Shown here in pieces: positions 9,253 to 18,177 of a DNA stretch of 31,596 nucleotides. The stretch spans positions 1 to 31,596 of the forward strand of contig NW_019773952.1 of assembly GCF_001039355.2 (NCBI RefSeq), in the 5' to 3' direction. The translations under genes and the position numbers were made by a program. How positions within the stretch are numbered: position 1 is the stretch's first letter; each line of letters opens with the position of its first letter. A model generated the notes under the pieces. It made no database searches, was not told where the DNA came from, and saw only the letters and a list, made by a program, of their open reading frames with translations. This DNA comes from Lingula anatina. Lineage: Eukaryota > Brachiopoda > Lingulata > Lingulida > Lingulidae.

Positions 9253-10185
9253 CTGAAAGGACAGGAAACACGTTCCATTTACCAGTCAACTCGATCAAAG
9301 CAAAATCGATAAATAAATGTACCAATTGAATAAAAAAATAGACACTGAAAACTCTCCAAGTGAGAACTGTACCTATTATGAGTATAAACAATATAAGTAT
9401 AAACAAATCCAACAACCGACGAAGTTATAGAACTTGACGGATATATATATGATGATATATATACAGTTTCTCATTCATTTAAACCGATTACAATTACATC
9501 TTTAACATGGTCTCCCTTTTTATTCTTACATACATATATTGGTACGTCTCTATCACTAACTTAAACAGAAATGAAATAAAACAACCCAGTATGGGATGTT
9601 TCCACTTACCGTCTACATTTGTAGAATACAACTACTATAACAACAAGTGATAACAGCACCATCGCCCCAGTAACGCCCACACCGACACTGACACCAATGT
9701 TAGGGCCTGTGGATGCTGCTTGGGTACCAGCCTCAGGCAACACCGCTGAATGGTAAAAAGGGAATAAGTAGGTTAGCTTGAATTATTTTATATGATTTTA
9801 TAGATAGCGAAATCTCTTTCTGGGAAAATTTACCCTTAAGTGTACCTAAATATCAGTTAACTACATCACAATTATTTTCTGAAACGTACCTCTACATAAC
9901 ATTTCACACGTATTCACGACTAACACACTTCTTTCAAAAAGGATTCATAAATCAACTCCTCAACCAGTTTTAAAATACCTTTCCATCTCTGCACACAAAA
10001 CCTGTATTAATGGTAAGTAGACACCATGAGTTTTGTAACGTTACACAAAGCAAACAATATTTAAAAGAAACGTACAAAATAATCGTACAGGATATCATAC
10101 CGTGTTATTATTACAGTGTATTTTTTAAAAAAATAAGTTAAAACTGAAAAGCTTCAGTCTGCTTTGTCAAGCGGACAAAGCGCTT

Positions 10186-10227
<42 letters not shown>

Positions 10228-13200
10228 TGCATTTATTTCGTTATCTTCTCAGGGTGCTCTAATTCTCAGGGTTCTCGTACTAATATTTAATAAATATTCA
10301 TTAAAAACCCGTACCTGTACAACTAAGAGAATCCATCCCAAATCCACCGGTTTCATCACACGTCAAGGTTACCTTGGTATTGCCATTCGGGAACTGAAAT
10401 CCTTTCATGCATTCGAACTCAACTGGTGTCATGAAGAACAGATCCTTGCTTTCAGCCCTCGCCACCGTGTTGTTTAAATGAGGTAAAGTACATGTTCTTT
10501 TTATGCAGTCAGGTATTGGTGGTTCCATAGTATCAGTCGCAATGCATTGTGACGTAATCGCCTCTTTGACGTTATAACCAGCGAAATTATATCCAGAAAT
10601 GCAAGAAAATGTCACATTCTGTTTGTAATTATATGGTCCTTTTACTGTATTCAAGTTAAATTTGCTGGTAGGAAAAGCACACGATATGGGAACACAGCTA
10701 GGCAAACTGTGGTCAAATGAACCATCGGCTTGACAAGTTAGGTTCTTTACCGTTGACGTGTCGTTGAATTGAAAGCCAGTGTCGCACGTATATGTGACAG
10801 TTTGTCCTTCAAAGGTAACGGAACGCTGTGTTACCCGTCTCAGGTGATCACTTTTAGGAAGGTCACAGGTTCCTGGAAGAGAAATATTTTTTTCAATATC
10901 TTCATTTAGCCAAGTTTGTTCAAAGCCCAATAACACCGACAATAATTATGCCCAGAATACTTACGGAAGTCTAATTGTGTTAAGGATCGACCAGCTGCAG
11001 ACTGATTACTGCATCTATGATTCACAATCTGTCCTTTTTTTCACTTTGATGTCTTTTTGGAATCAGACTTACTGTTGCATGTTTTCCTCTCTCCTTCAAA
11101 CTCTCCTTTAGGACCGCAAGTCAGTGTAAAACTGGAACCAGAACCATTGCTGAATCTGTACCCACTGTTACAAGTATAGGTAACATTGCTTCCAAATCTG
11201 TATACTCCAGTTGCCGGAGAGGGAGCTGCGTTAGGAATAATCAGGGCAGTGCATTCCACAACTAAAAAATAATAATTTAAAGAAATCCATTACTCGCAAC
11301 GACGATGAAAAGCCGATCACTTGGTTGCATAAACTGACAATTCCCATTTAAACTGTCCATGTCATAAAAGTTAAGACGCTCCAACATACTCGCAAGCTAC
11401 CACATGTACCAGTATCATTTTAGCCCTTATACATGAAGCTCTAAGAAATAAATGAAACTTTGCAAATAAAGTAAATATTACAAGATATCTATCATCAGAT
11501 ATTATTTATTTCATATAATTGAAAGATGTTTATGTTAAATGCAAATATAATTATTTAAAATTCGTCGGAGACGTACGAGTAATTATTTTCAAACAGTTTT
11601 AAGGATTTTTTCTTTAAAAGTTTCCATCGCATTTATTTCAAGCCTTATTAATAACCCCAAATTAATTCTTTTCTATTTTTGATGTCTTTCTGGTATCAGA
11701 CTTACTGTTGCATGTTTTCCTCTCTCCTTCAAACTCTCCTTTAGGACCGCAAGTCAGTGTGAAACTGGAACCGGAACCATCGCTGAGTTGATACCCACTG
11801 TTGCAGTTATAGGTAATATTGCTTCTAAATATGTATACTTCAGTTGCCGGAGAGGAAGCTGCGTTAGGAATATAGTCAGGGCAGTGCATTCCACAACTAA
11901 AAAAATCATAATGTAAAGAAATCCATTAATCGCAACGACGATGAAAAGCCGATCAAAGGTTGCACAAAGAACAAGAATAATTGACAAATTCCGTTTAAAC
12001 TGTACATGTCATAAAAGTTAAGACGCTCCAACATAGTCGCAAGCTACCACATGTACCAGTATGTTGGTCATTTCTTAGAGCTTCATGTATAAGGTCTAAA
12101 ATGATAATGAACCTTTGAAAATAAAGTATATTGCAAGATATCTATCATCCGATATTATATATTTAATATAATTGAAAGATGTTTAAGGTAAATGAAGAAA
12201 AATTACTGAAAATCCATCGGAGTCATAAGAGTGTTTTAACACTCTTATGACTCCTATGGATTTTCAGTAAAATTTTAAACAGTTAGGAGGAATTTTTCTT
12301 TAAAAGTTTTTGTTTCAAATCTTATTTATAATTCCTAATTAGTTTTTTTCTACTTTTGATGTCTTGTTGATATTAGACTTACTGTTGCATGTTTTCCTCT
12401 CCCCTTCAAACGTCCCCCTATGACTGCAAGTGAGTGTGAAACTGGAACCAGAACCACCGCTGAGTTGATATCCACTGTTGCAAGTATAGGTAACATTGCT
12501 TCCAAATTTGTAACCTCCAGTTGCCGGAGAGGGAGCTGCATTGGGAAAAGTTGGGGCAGTGCATTCCACGTCTAAAAACAAAGTATATGTCTGTAAAGAA
12601 ATCCATCAGTCGCAAAGATAATGAAAAAGTGAACATTTGGTTGCACTTACACTTATTATTTATTTATCTATTTTTATTCATTTGATATCATGTGATTTCT
12701 TTGAGGACTGTGTTCCATGTGTCTGCTGTTTAATTTTGAAACAGTTGTAAAGAGCTTTTATATAAAGAGATTGCACCACATTTTTATCCATAGCGTATTT
12801 TTGTTTAGACACACAATAAACTACATGGACGTATCTTTTTTACAGGCGTTGCTTAGGTTTCGATGTTAAACATAGTGTGAGAAATAACAATGAAGTCCCA
12901 CTTACAACTAAAACACTGGTCACCGGTACGTCCCAGGTTACACACACACTCCTCTGAAGATATCTGTGTCAGTGAAGTGTATGTTCTCACACACGTTCCT
13001 CCTGTAGAGCAGGAGCAGTTGTAGGCGGGATTATCTGTAGAAAACAAAACGTACCTTTCATTACTTTTTGGTAATACAGGAATCTGCTGGGTGATTATAA
13101 GATTCTTTGTGATTACGTATCTTCTTTCTGAATTGTGCTGGGTATGTTTCATAGTTATTGACCGTATTCTATGACACCAACGTCATTTTTACTTCCTCAA

Positions 13201-13567
13201 TACTTTATCTTTCTTAACTTATTAAAAGGGCCCCTATTCCAATCCGTGAGATAATATGCAAAACGAAAAATGAATAAGATAAAATATATTAATAACTTAA
13301 TATCAAAATAAAAATGGTGAATAAAATATTGTTTCGATTTCTTACCAGGACATCGTTTCATTTGATAGTGAAGAACATTGCTTCCAAATCTTAATCCATT
13401 GCACGACGAAGAACTGTAATGAAACCAACAACTCCCATCCCAGTCAACTGCCTCGCATGCTGTGTCACCGTTACAGGCCTGTAAACAGCTGGATAGTGGG
13501 TGATAACCCTTCTGTGCGCCCCCGCTGATGCTTATATTTTCATATAGATATAACACGTACTCTGGCA
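8730..13567 (-). CDS. Receptor gene B (multi-exon, 5' end not found): PAN-EGF-CCP(6)-TM-unique tyrosine tail
   Basis: The exons in transcript order are 13567-13346, 13034-12906, 12571-12383, 11896-11706 (frameshifted), 11261-11073, 10872-10315, 9745-9610 and 9252-8730. All have GT/AG borders. The phase is 1 up to the transmembrane exon, then 2. Leaving out the damaged exon gives about 648 residues from PAN to stop, with five CCPs. The ectodomain and transmembrane exon are very close to gene C, but the 173-residue tail is different. No signal-peptide or first-CCP exon like those at 1113/1456 or 18102/18440 was found upstream to about 16840. The 5' end is therefore missing, diverged, or replaced by an unrecognised exon. 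Confidence 0.72.
9610..9745 (-). CDS. Gene B transmembrane exon
   Basis: This 136-nt exon runs phase 1 to phase 2. It encodes AVLPEAGTQAAST, a glycine/valine stretch, and a helix of about 22 hydrophobic residues ending in YKCRR. It is close to the gene C exon at 22283 and unlike that of gene A. Confidence 0.78.
10190..10223. repeat. (CA)n microsatellite
   Basis: An uninterrupted run of about 17 CA units lies in the intron between the triple-CCP and transmembrane exons of gene B. Confidence 0.9.
10315..10872 (-). CDS. Gene B triple-CCP exon
   Basis: This 558-nt phase 1-1 exon is the same length as in gene C and encodes three consecutive four-cysteine CCPs. They begin TCDLPKS, SCAFPTS and TCTLPHL. 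None has the conserved sushi tryptophan. Several N-glycosylation sequons are present (NDTS, NVTF, NNTV). Confidence 0.8.
11073..11261 (-). CDS. Gene B single-CCP exon, tandem copy 3
   Basis: This is an intact 189-nt phase 1-1 exon with cysteines in VECTALII, VTYTCNSGY, TLTCGPK and RKTCN. It is followed after an intron of about 200 nt by the triple-CCP exon. Confidence 0.75.
11706..11896 (-). pseudogene. Gene B single-CCP exon, tandem copy 2 (frameshifted)
   Basis: This copy is 191 nt where its sisters are 189 nt. It carries two extra T bases after ...CTGACTATA, before CCTAACGC, so the frame is lost early and an in-frame stop follows inside the exon. Splice sites are intact. Because its neighbours are all phase 1, skipping this exon restores the reading frame. 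It is best seen as a decaying exon in an otherwise usable gene. Confidence 0.7.
12203..12270. repeat. Near-perfect 31-bp palindrome in gene B intron
   Basis: Arms at 12203-12233 and 12240-12270 match at 30 of 31 positions around a 6-nt loop. It lies between tandem CCP exons 1 and 2 of gene B. The sister repeat unit (about 11556-11600) has a related single arm but no hairpin. Confidence 0.8.
12383..12571 (-). CDS. Gene B single-CCP exon, tandem copy 1
   Basis: This 189-nt phase 1-1 exon is first in transcript order. Its four cysteines fall in VECTAPTF, VTYTCNSGY, TLTCSH and RKTCN. It is intact and is the first of three tandem copies spaced about 630-680 bp apart. Confidence 0.75.
12906..13034 (-). 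CDS. Gene B EGF-like exon
   Basis: This 129-nt phase 1-1 exon has six cysteines (YNCSCSTGGTC, EECVCNLGRTGDQC). It is nearly identical to the gene C exon at 20252-20380. The donor is GTAAGT. Confidence 0.78.
13346..13567 (-). CDS. Gene B PAN/apple exon
   Basis: This 222-nt phase 1-1 exon reads MPEYVLYLYENISISGG at its start, with SSCLQAC, ACEAVDWDG, CWFHYSSSSC and RCP following. The intron upstream still resembles the matching intron of gene C to about 13740, which indicates a recent duplication. Where the protein begins upstream is unknown. Confidence 0.75.
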
Positions 13568-16500
13568 CTGAAATTGAAGATTTTCAGAAATAACTTGTAT
13601 GTCTGAGGTAAGATTCAGAAGCCGTCATGTTTTCTACAGTAATAACGAGATGTGCATTATATAAGCCCTTTGAGTCACACCTCTATATTTGGAAAGGAAG
13701 TATCTAAAATATATTTATTTTCAGTGCAATTGAGTCAATTTGTTGTATTCAGTAAGCCTTGTCTATCGACTAACCACTCTCCTTGTCATACATACGTGTA
13801 GTTACTGAATGATATATTGTATCCTGTAGCATGTGGCCAAATCAAATGGGACCTGGGGTATTTACAAACTTATCTGGGTCCGTTTTATGCCAAGAAGGGT
13901 TCGGCTAGTGGATCGATGCAATTATTTGCCGCCCCAAACGCATGCCTCCCTCGACCCTACCCCAAGTGAAATCCTGAATACACCGGTGTACGGATATATA
14001 GCTTACAATGTTAAGAGATTTACCTTCATTTAAAAAAGTCAAATATATCTTTTTTATATTCAGGCCTACCCAACTACCAGACTCGGCACCTAAGGATCCT
14101 GAATTAACCGGTATATCGGACCACACTACCCGTTTTCAAGGTGTGTGTCAGATCGCATTTCGGATCATGCACTGCATGATCCAGGATTTTTGGTAAGATG
14201 TAAAAGGGGGCGGGAACATGAATAAAAATGTCTCACTTACATTTGCTAAAATACATAAATCAGGAAAGAGGGATGGTTTAATTGTAATATGCAGGGCACA
14301 GGAATTGAGAATGTGTTCCTCTTTTGACTCATGTCGCGATTTATTTATTTTTATTTATTTATTTATTTTTTTTTTGGGGGGGGGGTGTCCATGTACATCC
14401 TGTGTGAAAACTTGTTCCATTTACCTGCGTGGTTCCCTTGCCAACCACGAAGTAAACAAAATATCAGAAAAGGTTTTAAAATGCTCGACAGTCCTTTCAT
14501 TGTCTTGTTGTCCTTGCCCTGAAATAAATGTCAAGTTAAAGTATTTGGATGCGAAAAACAAAGATTCATGCTTGAATAATATCACCAGAGAGGGTGACTC
14601 ATTGTCAAATAGGTTAATTCTGATAATAAAAGCAACACGTATTTTTAAGCACGTTACAAAAAAGTTCAACCATTTTCTATGTACAACTTTATGTGATATT
14701 AGAATAACAAATATAAAATATAAATAAATAAATAGATACATTAATGAACAAATGGTATATACACAACCATTGACAATGAAAGCGAAAAAAAAAATAAAGG
14801 ACGGAAAAGACATGCGGATACAGATGTGGTCATGTGGCTGGAAGTGATATTATCAAAATTGCGACTTGTAGACTGCTAACAGACAAACTTAAAAACGAAC
14901 AGACAGACTGACCGACTTACTGTCGAAAATGGAAGTTTTCGAAGCTAACAAATTTAAAAAATAAGATTGAATAAATACTTAGATATTAAAAAACCAGGGC
15001 ATTTCCTCTTAGATCTTTGGTAGAAAAAAATCCAACTTTTTACTGAACCAACAAATAAGCAAATAATCCCAGGCACTTCAGCATGTATCAGCATTACTGT
15101 ATTACTACACAACTGTGTGATGAAACTTATTAACATTTCTCGATGAGTAAGTTCTGATAAAGTAGCACGCCTGTTTTATTATCTACCTGTACTTTTTATC
15201 TAGCTTCTCGTACATGTACCCTCCTAATGTGTTGTTCCGAAGGAGTGTTTGTCCTTTATGAAGGACGAACATTCAAACCTTTATGGTCATTTGCTTTCAA
15301 ACCAACCAATTAAAGGCATTTAGGTGACTTACCTTTACAAGTATAGTTTATGCAATTGAAAATTTGAAAGCTTGTCTATGACGTATAAGAGGCACCTAAA
15401 TTCCACCCCTCCCCCTACTCCCTGAACATGGTCTCGTGAAAGAGAGTAAAAAAACCTGTATCGCAAGTACACTTTAGGACCTATTAAATTCAATGGGGGC
15501 AGGCCGTATACTGCTCCATTTGAAAAAGGGCCCAAAACATAATGCTAACTGTAAAGAGGTTTTGATTTATAAACCTTGGTTGTACTGATATCTCTCCACC
15601 CACCACCTGCCTTTAAGTCGTGTAATTAAAATATCTTACAAGAAAAGACCAATCTAATCGTTGTGTCGCCTTTCTGTCACAGGTATGTACAGGTACGTGG
15701 TGTAATGCAAGAAAGTGACAAATCGCGATCAGTTCTAATTACATACACTGTACACTGTAGTCCTTATTACGTTGGTAATATTTGAGAGAGATGCGTACAC
15801 GGTTCAGGCTAAGTACTGTGATTTAAAGTATCCTGTAGAACATGTCACTTACTGTACAAAGCATTTACACTTACCTGCCTAGTCGCTTTTACACTATCAA
15901 AGACAATTTTCAATCGTGATCAATCTACATTAATTCTTTCGAGACATCTTGCCTTTTCTGATGCTTACGTGTAGGCCTACTGATTACAGTACATGAACGT
16001 GTAACGGGTTTAATACTAACCGTAGCCAGTTGAATGACCTTAGAAAGATAAGGCTTGTCAATGTGTGGTTAGGTCTAGGTGCGTATCTGCGGAGTTTTGT
16101 ACACAAGGAAGTGATCCTTTTTATATTTCACACGACGGACGGTGTAGTTTCGTGTTAACAACAAAGCCGCTGAGGGGAAAGAAAAACATGAATAACAATG
16201 GGACCAACCTCTGTTGCCACTGCCCTTTAATATTTTACTACACTGGTACTGTTGAAGACACTGCACTGTTGTTTGTTCATATTGTAGAAGTTGATAATAT
16301 AAAGATAAACTTGTAATGTAAAAGCTTAATTTTCGATATTTTTATTTAGATCATAATAAAAATAGCAAATAATTTCTAGAATCTTCATGCTTTTCGTTGC
16401 GTTAGCCGTAAAACTCTTTTGTCTTAATTTGTACCTTAAATGGATTTAAATATTGTATTAGCATGACGCCATCTCAGACACCAATAAACAACAGAAGTAT

Positions 16501-16839
16501 TCTTGCCGCATAGGTATAGACGTTTAACTCATGCACATATTGCACGTGAATCTAGGTCACGTTGAAATAAAAAAAAGCAAAAGGTGATACACTTCCTGAT
16601 CAACACAGGAACTTAACTAACTTAACCTCGTCGCCATTACATCGTCTAGACTGTGGCTACTCTGGCTATGCAAATGCCAGTTTCAGAGTAAGGTAAGTTT
16701 ACACATATGCTACCACGAAACCGACTTGTAAAACGCCAGTGAATTGCACGTAAATATATAATAATGTTATGTACATCAAAATTAAGATGATATTAGTCTG
16801 CTTTGCTGGGCGGACGTTGTATTATGCAGGAGGGGGGCA
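13568..16839. other. Region between the divergent genes B and C, no gene recognised
   Basis: 13568-13740 is intron sequence shared with gene C upstream of its PAN exon. Beyond that, no signal-peptide or CCP exon was found on the minus strand. A low-complexity tract, (TTTA)n then poly-T and poly-G, lies at 14338-14387. A small hairpin (GTTTGTCCTTTATGAAGGACGAAC) lies near 15248-15271. Short open frames here show no domain, no conserved cysteine pattern and no splice support. Confidence 0.6.
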
Positions 16840-17405
16840 TTTTGTTTTTGCACAACTTTAACCAAATCATGTCTCATGTAGTCTCGTAAATTCAATATAA
16901 TTTCAATGGGAATACGTTTTTATATATTCAAGAGCTCGGTCAGGGAGGGCCCCACCAAACCTCCCCGAAATGTGCCCATTTTGCACAGGTTACTTCAAAT
17001 GGTGTTCCGGTCAAGTGCGACAACTGGGATAATATATCGTACACTATATATTGCTTTGCCTCCGTAACCCTTTCATTTTTCCCAGAAAGTTAAAAGACGA
17101 CTTCAGCCCATGCTCCTTTTGCAAAAGGGGAGCAAGAACACGCCACAAACTGAAGCTCCTCGATGCAAGTGCCTTGCACTTGAAACTAGAATATGTCCTA
17201 GACTGTACCACGTTTAACAATTTTTTTCTTTGCAGCGAATGGTCAAATAAATTTCATCAAAGGTTTGGGAAAGATAAATGCATGGTGAATTAAAAGTAAA
17301 CGAAGATAAGATTTTTTCACCAATTAAAGTATTAAATCTATAAGAATGGGACATCGTTTCCTTTGAGAGTTGAACAAACTAGAGATAATATGTCAGTTAG
17401 ACTTA

Positions 17406-17580
17406 GGCTGCATTCAGAACAGTGGACTAACTAGTCCGAGGGTCAAATATGGCCGACCCACTTAAATACTTCCCCTCGGGGAATTTATTAAGTGTCTATT
17501 AGCAGATTAGAAGTCAGACTCTTTAGGGCGTCGCCATATTTGACCCGCGGACTAGCTAGTCCACTGTTCTGAATGCGACC
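17406..17580. mobile_element. Harbinger-like MITE, TTA target duplication
   Basis: This 175-bp element has terminal inverted repeats of about 48 bp, starting GGCTGCATTCAGAACAG on the left and GGTCGCATTCAGAACAG on the complement of the right. It is flanked by TTA at 17403-17405 and 17581-17583. The paralogous flank of gene A has an uninterrupted CGACCTTAGAAAT at 598-610, the empty site. A 3-bp TTA duplication and GG ends are the mark of PIF/Harbinger elements. No transposase is present. Confidence 0.75.
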
Positions 17581-17629
17581 TTAGAAATGAGATTCATACT
17601 TGATACTGAACAGGCTCATAAACGATTAA

Positions 17630-17900
17630 AAACTGATTTATTATCATCATTTGGTGCCATCCACTGTCAGCAGGCTGACTGTTATTGTTCGCCATGACCC
17701 TCCATCTTGTGCCATTCGTATACTTTCACTATATTTTTATTGCTTCATTCTTTTACCTGCATCCATGTTGTTCTTGGTCTTCCTTTACCACTTTTCCCAT
17801 TAAACTTTCTTTCCAAAAGCAACCACTGCAAATTATTTTTTTTTCTTGTGATGCGATCAAACTAAGCTAATTTTCTTTTCTTGAAAGCGTTCAATTATAA
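17630..17900 (-). mobile_element. Second copy of the LINE fragment, more decayed
   Basis: The sequence aligns base by base with 648-900 (shared words include TTTCCCATTAAACTTTC and CCAAAAGCAACCACTGCAAATTATT). It lacks a continuous frame. It was carried along in the duplication of the receptor 5' flank, so it predates that duplication. Confidence 0.65.
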
Positions 17901-18101
17901 TCTTTTTATTTTCAGATTATTAGCACTTCCTCATTACTTTTGTGTTCTATTCCCTTCAAAAGTCAGAAGTCAATTATTGCTTGGAATAGAAATGAATAAA
18001 CGGCATGTTGACACAGTTTAACGACTTTCCGTCTGATAACACGGGTGTACATTTATGTCAATCATGCTAATTAATCTCATTCTAGGACAAGAGTGGCTAC
18101 A

Positions 18102-18177
18102 ATGAAGGAATTGTTACAACCGTATGTATTTTTCTGTATTTGCAATTTGGTCATTTGCCTACGTGGAACTGACGCAG
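18102..18177 (+). CDS. Gene C exon 1: signal peptide
   Basis: The start is ATG at 18102, with 25 codons MKELLQPYVFF...RGTDA and a phase 1 GTAGGT donor. It matches gene A exon 1 in length and sequence, which fixes the start. Confidence 0.78.

Larger units (their letters stand above)
11041..12600 (-). repeat. Tandem triplication of the single-CCP exon and flanking intron
   Basis: Three units, each an exon of about 190 nt plus intron, repeat at spacings of about 633 and 677 bp. Intron words such as TAAAAGTTAAGACGCTCCAACATA and CAAGATATCTATCATC recur between units, so the whole exon-intron block was duplicated rather than the exon alone. Confidence 0.8.
16840..18101. repeat. 5' flank of gene C, copy 2 of the segmental duplication
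   Basis: This is the paralogue of 1-1112. It differs mainly by the insertion of a 175-bp MITE at 17406-17580. The stretch just before the ATG (CTAGGACAAGAGTGGCTACA) is conserved with gene A and may contain a splice acceptor for a 5' leader exon. Confidence 0.7.

Noticed and set aside
10190-10223. Possible regulatory Z-DNA at the CA repeat
   Set aside because: An ordinary intronic microsatellite; nothing in the sequence links it to regulation.
11041-12600. CRISPR-like array of repeats
   Set aside because: The repeats are tandem exon-intron units of a eukaryotic gene, far too long and coding.
14218-14813. Long overlapping frames on both strands
   Set aside because: They run through low-complexity T and G tracts and show no domain, codon bias or splice context.
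16065-16316. 83-codon frame with several cysteines
   Set aside because: Cysteine spacing does not fit CCP, EGF or PAN, and there is no paralogue in the cluster.
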